Assembly: GCF_018618755.1 (NCBI RefSeq)
Contig: NZ_JACSMR010000010.1
Location: 62,001 to 126,000 of the forward strand
From: Exiguobacterium sp. s193
GTDB lineage: Bacteria; Bacillota; Bacilli; Exiguobacteriales; Exiguobacteriaceae
DNA length: 64,000 nucleotides
Reading direction: 5' to 3'
Below, piece after piece: positions 46,342 through 55,292 of the stretch (positions are counted from its first letter, which is position 1; every line of letters begins with the position of its first letter). The notes beneath the pieces are model-generated. The model was not told the DNA's origin. It saw nothing but the letters and a program-made list of their open reading frames with translations, and did not search any database. A program made the position numbers and the translations under genes.

Positions 46342-46632
46342 TTAAAAAATCAGAGGCCCCTCCATATCTAAGGAGGGTTTTATTCCATAATGCTCGACTT
46401 TCGATACATATTGATTCCCTAGTTTATAGAAGCGTAAGCTGTCACGCTCGTGATTGATGATCTCCTGCAAACGGAGTTTCAGCGATGTAAATTCTGTTTG
46501 ATCGACGATACACTCAAAAACACTATTTTGAACACGTTGTCCATAACGTTGGCATAGTTTGGCTACGTGCCGCAGCCGTTTTTTACCACCCGGTGAGACG
46601 GTACTGACGTCATACGTAATCAGAACCAACAT
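46342..46632 (-). CDS. cas2: CRISPR-associated endonuclease Cas2
   Basis: 96 residues, the standard type I-C Cas2 length. MLVLITYDVSTVSPGGKKRLR opens with the first strand and its catalytic-type Asp; then YGQRVQNSVFECIVDQTEF and SLRFYKLGNQ. Part of the Cas1-Cas2 integrase that inserts spacers at the leader end. ATG 46632 follows AAGGAGGAAATGCC; upstream in-frame residues overlap cas1 and have no site. Last gene of the operon. Confidence 0.95.
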   Translation of the reverse strand: MLVLITYDVSTVSPGGKKRLRHVAKLCQRYGQRVQNSVFECIVDQTEFTSLKLRLQEIINHERDSLRFYKLGNQYVSKVEHYGIKPSLDMEGPLIF

Positions 46633-46645
46633 GGCATTTCCTCCT

Positions 46646-47677
46646 TCATTTATACAGGAACGGTGGATATGCTTCCAAATCGTCTCTAAGATGTCGTGCG
46701 AGAAGTAACGCTTGGGCATACGGAACCAAACCCCACATCATTTTTTCTTTTAAATAAGGATGCTGAATCGTTTCTTGTTTCTTTTTTTGCCACGCTGTTA
46801 AAAATGTTTTTCTTCCATTCTCTGTCATGATGACTGCCCCGTTCTCTTTTTGTAAAAAGTCTTTTCCTTGAATGACTTTTTTATTGATCAACGAGAGAAC
46901 AAAACGTTCCGCGTAAATACCACGCAGTTCTTCCATCATATCAAGAGCAAGTGATGCCCGCCCCGGACGTTCACGATGTAAAAATCCAACATACGCGTCG
47001 AGTCCTACTGCTTCGAGTGCCGCACTTACGTCACGCGCGAGTAAGCTATATGCGAATGATAACATCGCGTTGACTCGATCTAACGGTGGACGACGGGTTC
47101 TTCCTTTGAAGTGAAAATCTTCTTTCTGTTGCAGGATCATCGAATCAAACAACCGATTGTATCGAACAGCAATCGTTCCTTCCAATCCCCTTAAACGTTC
47201 GAGATTTTCACAGACTTGGATTTCGCGCATCGTTTCAGTCATCTCTTGAGAGGTTGATTTGAACCGTTCGACATCAAGGCGCAACGGATAATCACGTGTC
47301 ATTCGTTCTAACATCCACTTTTGATTATAGAGTTTTCCTAGGATGAAGTTTCTTGCGAGCCGGGTCGATGCCGTTTCATCATCTGAGCGTCGGTATTGTG
47401 TTTTTCGCAAAACAACATTTCCTCTACTTTCCCCGATGACACGTGCTAAAAACCGCCCATGCTTCGTCATAAACGTCAGTGCTATCCCATTTTCTGCACA
47501 ATGCCCCATCAAAGCCGGACTCGCTCCTGTATAACCAAATGCGACGATTCCTTCTAGATTATGCAAAGGGACTCTACCTAGAACTTGGTCATCCGCTTTA
47601 ACGAGGACATTTCCTCCATCGAGTGCTAAGTAGGAGTCAGACTGATTGATAAACAATGTGTTCAGAAGCTTCTTCAC
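46646..47677 (-). CDS. cas1: CRISPR-associated endonuclease Cas1
   Basis: 343 residues from GTG 47677 (VKKLLNTLFINQSDSYLALDG), eight bases after AGGAGG, the usual type I-C Cas1 start and size. Integrase subunit. The metal-binding Glu is in LRGLEGTIAVRYN; the conserved His and Asp are in GFLHRERPGRASLALDMMEE. Overlaps the cas4 stop by 4 bp. The frame is open 27 codons further upstream inside cas4, without support. Confidence 0.95.
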   Translation of the reverse strand: MKKLLNTLFINQSDSYLALDGGNVLVKADDQVLGRVPLHNLEGIVAFGYTGASPALMGHCAENGIALTFMTKHGRFLARVIGESRGNVVLRKTQYRRSDDETASTRLARNFILGKLYNQKWMLERMTRDYPLRLDVERFKSTSQEMTETMREIQVCENLERLRGLEGTIAVRYNRLFDSMILQQKEDFHFKGRTRRPPLDRVNAMLSFAYSLLARDVSAALEAVGLDAYVGFLHRERPGRASLALDMMEELRGIYAERFVLSLINKKVIQGKDFLQKENGAVIMTENGRKTFLTAWQKKKQETIQHPYLKEKMMWGLVPYAQALLLARHLRDDLEAYPPFLYK

Positions 47678-48333
47678 TCCCACAACCTCCTGTTCATATA
47701 ATCCGCGACGCTCTCTCGTTCTGTTAGGCGTGGGAGACAAATTTCTTGTAGTGAACAACTCTTACAATGTGGACCGATTTTTGCTCGTGGCGTATGACGA
47801 CGATTGTAATAATCATTCATCTTCGAAACCGTCGCTAAAACCAACGCTCTTAATTCTTTTGTAATCGGAACAGGATGCCGATGTTTGGTCTCATGATAAT
47901 ACAAGTAACCGATTGGTACAGCACAAAGTAACATTTCTTCTAAACACATCGCTTGGGCAGCAAGTTGCAGTTCGTCCGCTGGATTTACTTTCGGCTTCCC
48001 TCTTTTATATTCAACAGGTACAGGAATAAACGTGCCAGGTGTCCCGTGAATCGGAACACCTGACGCATCCTCGATAAATTCGACGACATCACATTGTCCA
48101 CTTATGTTCAGTTGCTCAGATTTAATCGCCATCCCTCGGACAATCAATTTTTCTTTGCGTTTTTCTCGTTGAAACGGATCATCTGCCTTTTGATGAAGTG
48201 CCTGTCCCTCGATCGTCCGCACGTTTTCGGCCCATTGCTGTTCAATATGAATCAAGGCCCACTGCCTCGGACAAAATTGAAAATGTTGAATGCCCGATAG
48301 TAAAAGATAGGTATCGTCTCGCTTATAGTCCAT
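47674..48333 (-). CDS. cas4: CRISPR-associated exonuclease Cas4
   Basis: 219 residues. RecB-type nuclease with an iron-sulfur cluster: first Cys in FQFCPRQWALIH, the other three in CKSCSLQEIC near the C terminus. Active-site residues GQCDVVEF (Asp) and PVEYKRGKP (Glu, Lys). Cas4 trims prespacers and helps select the PAM during adaptation. Overlaps cas7 by 11 bp. Confidence 0.95.
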   Translation of the reverse strand: MDYKRDDTYLLLSGIQHFQFCPRQWALIHIEQQWAENVRTIEGQALHQKADDPFQREKRKEKLIVRGMAIKSEQLNISGQCDVVEFIEDASGVPIHGTPGTFIPVPVEYKRGKPKVNPADELQLAAQAMCLEEMLLCAVPIGYLYYHETKHRHPVPITKELRALVLATVSKMNDYYNRRHTPRAKIGPHCKSCSLQEICLPRLTERESVADYMNRRLWE

Positions 48334-49180
48334 CTAATATTTCCGGTTCAAGTCCTTCAAGTGCATCCACTTTAATCTCATAGTCCAAAAAGCTTTTTGG
48401 TTCATCCGTCAATGCCTGGACACTAACCGCTCGGTGAACTTTTGCGGAAGAGAAACGACCCAATTTTGAATCATGTTCCCACCAATAGACCTTGTGCACT
48501 TCCATACTACCTTCCGGACGTGCCGATGACGCATCGTTTTCAAACAATGATACGAGAGCCTGCTTAAATTTTTCAGCATCCTCTTGTGTGAACTTCGTTT
48601 TTTCAGCCAACTGTGTATTGATGCTGCCATTGAGAACGTAAACGCCATGGTCCACACGATGTTTCATCCCCATCGTATCTGAACCGCGTTCCTTTCCGCT
48701 CTCAGAATTGACACTTTTCGTAATCTGCATGCTCGTCACGTCAATCGGTGCGACACTTGTCGCTGTATGGATCGAGACAGGACCACGTACGCCGACTGAA
48801 ACACCACCCGCTTTATCTCCTTTGAACGCAAAGACTTGACCAAAAGCTCGAACATCCATCCATGTCGCACATGCTTCTGCCGCAACTTGGTCGCTTGCAT
48901 TTTTCGTTTTCATCAGTTTTTTGATCGTATCGTTCGCTTCAGCCCGATCGCGCAAACTCGCATACCCATCAAGATTCCGATCATTGGATTGTACAAAAAT
49001 GGATTCACCCATGTCTTGCAACCGATTCCGAATCTTCCGCTTGATTGCGACGTCCGAAATCTCACCATATCCATCATAGTTTTGGCGGGGACGATTTCCG
49101 TTCAATGGATCTCCGTTCGGATTTGCTTTTTCGACAGATAAGATCACAGTAAAATCAATTTTCCGGTCTAATGTGTTCAT
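48323..49180 (-). CDS. cas7: type I-C Cascade backbone subunit Cas7 (Csd2)
   Basis: 285 residues. Cas7/Csd2 opening VILSVEKANPNGDPLNGNRP and GYGEISDVAIKRKIRNRL, then GVRGPVSIHTATSVAP and HRVDHGVYVLNGSINTQLAE, and a C terminus with KVYWWEHDSKLGRFSSAKVH. It forms the filament along the crRNA spacer in the surveillance complex. Starts 4 bp inside the cas8c end. Confidence 0.95.
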   Translation of the reverse strand: MNTLDRKIDFTVILSVEKANPNGDPLNGNRPRQNYDGYGEISDVAIKRKIRNRLQDMGESIFVQSNDRNLDGYASLRDRAEANDTIKKLMKTKNASDQVAAEACATWMDVRAFGQVFAFKGDKAGGVSVGVRGPVSIHTATSVAPIDVTSMQITKSVNSESGKERGSDTMGMKHRVDHGVYVLNGSINTQLAEKTKFTQEDAEKFKQALVSLFENDASSARPEGSMEVHKVYWWEHDSKLGRFSSAKVHRAVSVQALTDEPKSFLDYEIKVDALEGLEPEILDGL

Positions 49181-49557
49181 ACTTCCACACGCTCCTCTTG
49201 TTTAATGGTTTCTTCTCGTTTTTGATACAGTTCATGCCGTTGGCTATAAAAACCGAGCAGGTACTTACCAGATAGCGGCTTGTTCGTAAATTGTTCAATT
49301 GTCAGTCGTGCCCCGATTTCATCGATTTGACGGTTAATGAACAACACTTTCCCGCCGAGCTTCGCTTGGTAAGGTTGTAGCGCACTTTGAATCGTCATCC
49401 ATGTCCGTGCCGGATTTTGAGAAAAGGCGTTCATGTATCGAATCGCATTTGTCGCCCGATTGTCCTGTCCTAACGCACGCCGTTCCAAATAGTCGGCAAG
49501 TGCGAGCAATCTACCAAATAAATAATCTCGATCGTTGATTTCTTGATCCAATGACAC
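49177..49557 (-). CDS. cas11c: predicted Cas11c small subunit, internal start inside cas8c
   Basis: 126 residues, in frame with cas8c from codon 496. GTG 49557 has AGGAGG (49571-49566) eight bases upstream, a better site than most genes in the window; ATG 49563 is also in frame but only two bases from it. The product, SLDQEINDRDYLFGRLLALA onward, is mostly helical, as expected for a small subunit. Separate translation of Cas11 from cas8 genes is established for type I-B, I-C and I-D. Here it is predicted from the ribosome binding site alone. Confidence 0.65.
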   Translation of the reverse strand: MSLDQEINDRDYLFGRLLALADYLERRALGQDNRATNAIRYMNAFSQNPARTWMTIQSALQPYQAKLGGKVLFINRQIDEIGARLTIEQFTNKPLSGKYLLGFYSQRHELYQKREETIKQEERVEV

Positions 49558-51042
49558 TGTCATCTCCTCCTTTTTATTGACCATGCCGCAAGCAATACTA
49601 AGTGTCTTCTCCCACTCCCAGTGCTCCATCCCGACAGGATTCGATGCGCGTTGTGTGAGACAACGGATAATATCCGTCGGGACACGCCGTTCATCGATGA
49701 CACAAGGTAATAAACGCTCGACGGTCGCTTTAATTAATTTTTCATTTCCGCGTGTTCCATAGGTCATCAGGGCGATATCCTTTAAAGAAGGGGCGCCGAT
49801 GTACACTTGACGTTTTTTATTTGCATCTTGGTAGGTATATTCCCACGGGTACTCCGTGTGCCAGCGTTCTAACCGTTTGAAGTACGTCTCTTGATCAAAC
49901 GTCCGGTAGTACAAAATCGCCATACGTCCAGTCGTCGCCGCATCAAGTGTCAAGATATTCACCTCTTGTTTTGGTAAGCGTCGCTTAAACCCGAGCAAGG
50001 CATCCGAAAAGGCAAGCGCCCCCTCTTGAACCGTGTGCGCGACGAATTCCTCTTCTTCACCAAAGAGTTGTGCAAGTGACAAGGTATTCTCGAGTGGATT
50101 AGGTAGATCAGGTTGTTGATTTCCCCAAATCAAGAACACACGCTGGTCGATACTACGACCTTGTCGCTGAATGAGCCACTTTAATGCGTTATGTGCTTTT
50201 TGCGAAGCTTGATAGCTAATACTTGCCGCTTCGTCCGGTTTATCGAAACGCCCTCGAAATGTAAATCCAGAGCTATCATTCGCAGAAATCAGCTTGGCTT
50301 TATCCCCTGAATTTCGAATCTTATTCGTATGTTTCGAGGATAACCGCTCTTGTTTTCCAGTTACGAAACAAAGACCCTCCGTTCCTGGACGTGCTGCATA
50401 AAACGTGATGAATGAATCAAAGAATGCCTGATCTCGCCAAGGTTGCCGGTGCATGCCGTCCGTTGAACGTACCTGAAAACGGACAAATGTTCCTTCGAGT
50501 CCGCCGGTGACGATTCCGTAAACCGGCGGCTTGTCCCCTGCTTCCTTCCATGTCCAGCGAAGTTCACCACTCTCAGTTGCAGAAAACACACCTTCTTGAA
50601 TCAAATCCTCGATCAACCGACCTTTCTGAACATAACGATAAATACTCTCAAGTGGCGCGTATGGGGCGGTTTCAACCCATGCTTTGAGTTGGCGAAGATA
50701 AGCAAGGTGTGCGTTCTCCCCTTTATAAACACCACCGTACTTCAAGAAATCGCCTGCGACGTACTGTAACTTATCATGTAACGGATACGGGGCAACGACA
50801 CTGCCTGCACGATTCGCAGAATCTTCCGTGCTCGGAATCAACGTATTTCCCTGTCCTTTTTCGATATGTGTCGCTGAATGAAACTCTCCGTCCGGCGTCA
50901 CGATTATCGTCACATGTGCTGTCTGCGTCGTATGCGAGACAGGAAGCAATGTAAAGTCCTGTCCTTCCCAACGACTTTCGAACTCACCGACATGTTTTAC
51001 GTTCATTTCGTACGTATCATATAGCTGTTTCCAAACACTCAT
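49177..51042 (-). CDS. cas8c: type I-C Cascade large subunit Cas8c (Csd1)
   Basis: 621 residues, normal Csd1 length. MSVWKQLYDTYEMN start, YGIVTGGLEGTFVRFQVRS, CFVTGKQERLSSKHTNKIRN, SYQASQKAHNALKWLI, and the C-terminal small-subunit-like helical region from about 490. Recognises the PAM and opens target DNA. RBS upstream is AAAGGAGG. Carries an internal ribosome binding site for Cas11c. Confidence 0.95.
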   Translation of the reverse strand: MSVWKQLYDTYEMNVKHVGEFESRWEGQDFTLLPVSHTTQTAHVTIIVTPDGEFHSATHIEKGQGNTLIPSTEDSANRAGSVVAPYPLHDKLQYVAGDFLKYGGVYKGENAHLAYLRQLKAWVETAPYAPLESIYRYVQKGRLIEDLIQEGVFSATESGELRWTWKEAGDKPPVYGIVTGGLEGTFVRFQVRSTDGMHRQPWRDQAFFDSFITFYAARPGTEGLCFVTGKQERLSSKHTNKIRNSGDKAKLISANDSSGFTFRGRFDKPDEAASISYQASQKAHNALKWLIQRQGRSIDQRVFLIWGNQQPDLPNPLENTLSLAQLFGEEEEFVAHTVQEGALAFSDALLGFKRRLPKQEVNILTLDAATTGRMAILYYRTFDQETYFKRLERWHTEYPWEYTYQDANKKRQVYIGAPSLKDIALMTYGTRGNEKLIKATVERLLPCVIDERRVPTDIIRCLTQRASNPVGMEHWEWEKTLSIACGMVNKKEEMTVSLDQEINDRDYLFGRLLALADYLERRALGQDNRATNAIRYMNAFSQNPARTWMTIQSALQPYQAKLGGKVLFINRQIDEIGARLTIEQFTNKPLSGKYLLGFYSQRHELYQKREETIKQEERVEV

Positions 51043-51057
51043 CGATTTTCACCTCCT

Positions 51058-51756
51058 TTAGAGTTGTTCGTACAGTTCTTCGACCCCTGTTATGTTCGAT
51101 GCATCAAACGGCTTAGCGGCCATCACCTTGACCGTCTTAACGAGCGAACACGTCTCCGGTCTCGGAAATGCAATGACGCCATCTTTCATGACAGGATTCC
51201 ATAGTCGAACGGCGAGTTCGTCACGCCCGGTCTCATCGGGATAATCAAACCCATGAACCATCGTCCCGAAGTGCAGATCTGCACCATCATAGAAGCTGTC
51301 ACCTGAATCGAAATCAATCGGTTCTACATATCCTTGACATTCCCGAGCACCAAGGAAAATGTCGCGTCGTCCCCCTGCTTCGAGTGACCGCTTCATGATT
51401 GCATAATGTTTCCCTTCATTCCGGTCGAAAACTAAGTCAGGACGGTTCTCATTGAACTCGAAATGGGCGCGTACGTGATAGCAGACGTCACGCAAATAGG
51501 TGTAATGCGCAAGTGAGTTTCCCCCTCCGTATTCAATCGGTCGCATCCCTTTTGCTTCCATCTTGATCGGATGCATAATCCGGATAGCGTCTACGACAAT
51601 CAAAATCGTCGGTTTCCAGTAGATTGATTCAACGATACCTTTGATTGCTTGATATGTCGGGATTTGATACGACATCTTTTCGCCACCAAGCTTCGTAAGT
51701 GGGTCAGTAAACAACGCATAATCGCCGTATACTTTAAACTCAATCGTATTCCGCAT
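51058..51756 (-). CDS. cas5c: type I-C crRNA endonuclease Cas5c (Cas5d)
   Basis: 232 residues. In type I-C this subunit replaces Cas6 and cuts the pre-crRNA at the base of the repeat stem. The residues known as catalytic in the Bacillus halodurans protein (Tyr46, Lys116, His117) fall at exactly the same numbers here: IVESIYW has Tyr46 and [13 protein letters not shown] has Lys116-His117. It then stays bound to the 5' handle in the complex. No cas6 gene is present. Confidence 0.95.
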   Translation of the reverse strand: MRNTIEFKVYGDYALFTDPLTKLGGEKMSYQIPTYQAIKGIVESIYWKPTILIVVDAIRIMHPIKMEAKGMRPIEYGGGNSLAHYTYLRDVCYHVRAHFEFNENRPDLVFDRNEGKHYAIMKRSLEAGGRRDIFLGARECQGYVEPIDFDSGDSFYDGADLHFGTMVHGFDYPDETGRDELAVRLWNPVMKDGVIAFPRPETCSLVKTVKVMAAKPFDASNITGVEELYEQL

Positions 51757-51776
51757 GTTCCAACACTTCCTTTACA

Positions 51777-54098
51777 TCATAAAATCTTCTCTTCTAGTAT
51801 CGAATCCTGCTCTAGGTTCAGTCCGTAATGCTCATCGTACGCACGTTCACTCAAGACAAGAACTGCGCCATCCAAAATGACGTGCAATCCCTGCGTTTCT
51901 TCTAATTTTTTTCGTTCGTGCGTATGCAAGTTGATACTGTATTGCTGCGCTTGTTTCAACCATTTACGCATGTCTTCCCAATCTGCTTCTCCATTCAGAA
52001 ACGCAATCAAACGTTTTCCTTCTTCACCATACGGAACGAGCACCGTCTCGGTCATATCCTCAATGACTTTAAACTGATCCGCGACCGTTCGATGGCGACT
52101 CGATAACATCAGTTCAGGAACATTTCTTGACTTAAAGAGCAGTGGTGCTAAAGTCAATGTCTTTCCACGGACCGGAAAATCAAGTTCTACTTCAGATGCG
52201 TCATACAACTCTTGGAAATATCGGGTCATCGCTGCTGTTCCTAACAAATTTCCTTCATACGACTTTCCGTCACGGAGAAAATCAACAAGTAGAGCACGAA
52301 CGATTTCCTTACCACGGGCAATTTCCGGAAGGTATTTTAGATTTTCCTCTGCATGATCGATGAGATACACTGTTCGTCGTGCGACTTCACCATGTCGATT
52401 ACAGCGCCCCGCTGCTTGTGCAATTGAATCGAGTCCCGCTAGTGAGCGAATGACGCAAGCAAAGCTGACATCGACTCCTGCCTCAATTAACTGGGTGCTT
52501 ATACATATGATGCGTTCTCCTTGTTCTAGTCGCTCATTGATTGTTTGAAGAATCTTTGTCCGATGTGCTGCACACATTGCTGTACTGAGATGGATGACTT
52601 CTTCATTCGGGTGTTGTTCTCGTAGTGCTTCATAAAGTTGTTTGACGACACTTTTTGTATTCAGAATGACTAACACACTATTTTTTTCTTCTGCCTGTCG
52701 CGTCACAACATCAGCAAGACGCGCTGTATCCATCTCTCCCTCGATGACTTCTAAGTCCGTTCGCCTAAAAGCCTCCATGACTTGCGGTAACGCATCAATC
52801 ATCTCTCCATCTTGGATGAGCTGATACTTTACAAAATCAAGTGCCGGTTGTGTTGCCGTACACAGGACCACACTTGACTGCAATGAATCCTTTAAAAACG
52901 TCACTGACTCATTGAAAAGTGAAATACATTTGAGTGGAACTTTTTGAACCTCGTCAAAAATAATGACGGCTTCACTTAAATGATGTAACCGTCGCGTATT
53001 CCGATTCCCTTTTGCATAAAACGTATTGAGGTATTGGACCATCGTCGTAAAGATAATCGGTGCATCCCAATTGTCCTTCGCCAAATGTAATTTCGCTTGG
53101 ATATCCATCACATCGTCTGAAGCACCTTCGATCTCGACGACGTTCGAATGATGTTCTAAAATCATGTCTGTTCCTAATACGTCTCTTGCAACCTGTGCAT
53201 TTTGTTCGATGATCGTCGTAAACGGTACGACATAAATGATGCGTTTCTTTTGATGTGTTGTTGCGTGGTGAAGTGCATAACGTAAACTAGCAAGCGTTTT
53301 TCCTCCGCCTGTCGGGATTGAGAGTGTATACACTCCACTGGGGTGATCGGCGAATGCCCGACATGCATCTGACATCTCTTGACGTAAACGATTGATTGGT
53401 GTGAGTTCTGTCTGCTGTGAAAATGTGGACAAGTGTGCCTCGAGTCGTCTCTTCAGTTCTTCGAAGTCTACTTGTGTCGTCGCGGTCGTCGTTCCTTGTT
53501 CAAATTCTCTTGTGTTCGTCCGATCAGCATCAAGTAAGACACTAAATATATATTTCGTGGCGAGTGACACGCGCGCGGTCGAGCGGCCCTCTCGTAAAAT
53601 CCAGCTATATAATTCGTCGACGGCCTGTTCGACATAGCGGTCGAATTCTTGCTCATCGATGACCACCTGGAAAAATCGCTTGCGGCACGTTTCATAGGAA
53701 GGAAGCTCTTTTCGTTCGACGCGTTGCAAAAAAGGTGATTCCTCTTCTAGATAGTAGTCTTGGAGGTTACCGTGGTGCGAAAGAATCGCATTTGCAACCA
53801 TTTCTGCAAGGAGTTGTCCACGCTCTCCTTTGAGGCGTTCAAATAACAATCTTCCACCTGCGGTTGCGTGGTCGACTTCCCCACGCCGGACCCGCTCACC
53901 TGATGTCGCCTTTCGAATATATGTCTGAAATTCATCACTCAGCTTCCCCATATCGTGTAAAAGGCCAGCTATCCCACAGACATGCATCAATCCGACATCT
54001 TTCCCCCAATTTTCTGCGAGTTCTCGTGCTTCAAGTAGATGGGTTGTGACTTCTTGAATCTCCGCGTCCGTCGAACGTACATGTGCGATGTAGCGCAT
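51777..54098 (-). CDS. cas3: CRISPR-associated helicase-nuclease Cas3
   Basis: 773 residues. HD nuclease domain first: GLLHDMGK (His48-Asp49) and later ILSHHGN. The superfamily 2 helicase follows: Walker A IPTGGGKTLAS near 265, motif II IIFDEVQKVP near 380 (DEVQ in place of DEAH), motif III LCTATQPA and motif VI AAGRCNRHGE. Recruited by Cascade to degrade target DNA. ATG follows AAAAAGGAGGATTTTC. First gene of the operon, 20 bp before cas5c. Confidence 0.95.
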   Translation of the reverse strand: MRYIAHVRSTDAEIQEVTTHLLEARELAENWGKDVGLMHVCGIAGLLHDMGKLSDEFQTYIRKATSGERVRRGEVDHATAGGRLLFERLKGERGQLLAEMVANAILSHHGNLQDYYLEEESPFLQRVERKELPSYETCRKRFFQVVIDEQEFDRYVEQAVDELYSWILREGRSTARVSLATKYIFSVLLDADRTNTREFEQGTTTATTQVDFEELKRRLEAHLSTFSQQTELTPINRLRQEMSDACRAFADHPSGVYTLSIPTGGGKTLASLRYALHHATTHQKKRIIYVVPFTTIIEQNAQVARDVLGTDMILEHHSNVVEIEGASDDVMDIQAKLHLAKDNWDAPIIFTTMVQYLNTFYAKGNRNTRRLHHLSEAVIIFDEVQKVPLKCISLFNESVTFLKDSLQSSVVLCTATQPALDFVKYQLIQDGEMIDALPQVMEAFRRTDLEVIEGEMDTARLADVVTRQAEEKNSVLVILNTKSVVKQLYEALREQHPNEEVIHLSTAMCAAHRTKILQTINERLEQGERIICISTQLIEAGVDVSFACVIRSLAGLDSIAQAAGRCNRHGEVARRTVYLIDHAEENLKYLPEIARGKEIVRALLVDFLRDGKSYEGNLLGTAAMTRYFQELYDASEVELDFPVRGKTLTLAPLLFKSRNVPELMLSSRHRTVADQFKVIEDMTETVLVPYGEEGKRLIAFLNGEADWEDMRKWLKQAQQYSINLHTHERKKLEETQGLHVILDGAVLVLSERAYDEHYGLNLEQDSILEEKIL

Positions 54099-54230
54099 GA
54101 AAATCCTCCTTTTTCATTACATCCTAATTATCCCATTTCTATATACACTATAAAAATCCTTTTATTTAATTATTTTACCATTTCCTTCTTTTATACCCCT
54201 TCACTTTTTTGTTGCAGCCTTTAAAAATTA

Positions 54231-54252
54231 TGCGTTGACATTACACTGTCAA
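54231..54252 (-). promoter_or_regulatory. probable cas operon promoter overlapped by an inverted repeat
   Basis: Minus strand TTGACA (54252-54247), 16-bp spacer, TAATTT. The -35 box is one arm of TTGACATTACACTGTCAA (+ strand, 54235-54252). It lies about 135 bp upstream of cas3. The stretch between is AT-rich and shows no gene. Confidence 0.45.
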
Positions 54253-54266
54253 TCCATTCTGGAAAA

Positions 54267-54315
54267 CAAAAAAATAGACCCCTTCTTCCTTGATGTCTCA
54301 AGTGAAGGTGTCTAC
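54267..54315 (-). terminator. terminator of the isochorismatase-like gene
   Basis: TAGACACCTTC and GAAGGGGTCTA, one mismatch, with a T run on the minus strand. Confidence 0.6.
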
Positions 54316-54355
54316 TCGATTCTTACGCCCGGTAGGACATGTAGTTGATGCCTTT

Positions 54356-54916
54356 TTACGTTCTATACTGATCGTGGATCGGTTCAAACAACTTCTCCGT
54401 TGACGGCCGGACAACCGCAAAATGTTCGACATTGTAGTGTCCGTGCAAGACTTGATTGTGGTGGGCAATCATCTGCTCTGCTGATAAGACATCGGAACCG
54501 TTCGTCGTATGTCCGTCAGCAACGAGCGTCACATCAAATCCATTGACGGTTGCACTGCGGACCGCCGTATCGATACAGTGTTCCGTCTTGCAGCCGAGAA
54601 TGACGACATGTTCGATTTGTTGCTCTTTCAGATGACTGAGCAACGGCGTGCCGTGAAACGAATTGGTTGCGGCTTTATCAAACGTGACTGCTTCAGCCGG
54701 AACATGAATTGAGGCGTGTACCGCAAACCCCGGTCCGTTTCCGTCCGCGACATCAAGATCCCGAATGAAAACGACGGCATGATCCTGATTCCGCGCTTCT
54801 TGTACGACCTGATTGATGACCTGGCTGACGGCATCTTTCGCATGAACACCCGACTCTTCTGCCGTACCTTCAACGAGATCCTGTTGAAAATCAATAATGA
54901 GTACCGCTTGTCGCAT
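54356..54916 (-). CDS. isochorismatase family cysteine hydrolase
   Basis: 186 residues. Triad residues of the family: Asp in AVLIIDFQQDLV, Lys in VTFDKAATNSF, and the nucleophile Cys in VILGCKTEHCIDTAVRSA. Members hydrolyse isochorismate, nicotinamide or other amides; no feature fixes the substrate here. Cytosolic. Single gene between the cas promoter region and a divergent small membrane protein gene. Confidence 0.85.
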   Translation of the reverse strand: MRQAVLIIDFQQDLVEGTAEESGVHAKDAVSQVINQVVQEARNQDHAVVFIRDLDVADGNGPGFAVHASIHVPAEAVTFDKAATNSFHGTPLLSHLKEQQIEHVVILGCKTEHCIDTAVRSATVNGFDVTLVADGHTTNGSDVLSAEQMIAHHNQVLHGHYNVEHFAVVRPSTEKLFEPIHDQYRT

Positions 54917-55052
54917 CGTTCTCTGCCCCCTTTGTTTGCTTCACTCTTCCATACTATCCGAAAGAAGTCCTGTTTTTCTGAAAAATTTCCAATTTTTGCG
55001 AAACTTTCTTTAATCCGATGTGGTAAATAAAACGATAGAAAGGATGTTACAT

Positions 55053-55235
55053 ATGGAACTATTGCCACTCTTTTTTGTGATTTTCGTAATTGTCTTAGCT
55101 GTTAATCTGTTTCTCGATAAGATGATCATGAACCGGCGTCTTTCACGGAACGTCTTTATGAAGAATATGTTCGTCTGCTTTTTGATTTCGCTTGTTTTGC
55201 TAAGCTTCTTCTATCTTCAGTCCATGATGAACTAA
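55053..55235 (+). CDS. small membrane protein
   Basis: 60 residues with two hydrophobic segments (LPLFFVIFVIVLAVNLFL and FVCFLISLVLLSFFYL) joined by a basic loop. ATG 55053 follows AGAAAGGATG, and a terminator follows the stop, which supports a real gene. No family recognised. Confidence 0.6.
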   Translation: MELLPLFFVIFVIVLAVNLFLDKMIMNRRLSRNVFMKNMFVCFLISLVLLSFFYLQSMMN

Positions 55236-55240
55236 CAAAT

Positions 55241-55277
55241 AGACCGTACACGCTCAATAAAGAGTGTACGGTCTTTT
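55241..55277 (+). terminator. rho-independent terminator
   Basis: AGACCGTACAC/GTGTACGGTCT stem and TTTT tail behind the small membrane protein gene. Confidence 0.8.
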
Positions 55278-55292
55278 GGCGATCACTAGATT

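Noticed and set aside
46342-54098. Search for a missing cas6 or an accessory defence gene in the cas operon
   Set aside because: All genes are accounted for by the type I-C set; Cas5c has the processing residues, so no cas6 is needed.
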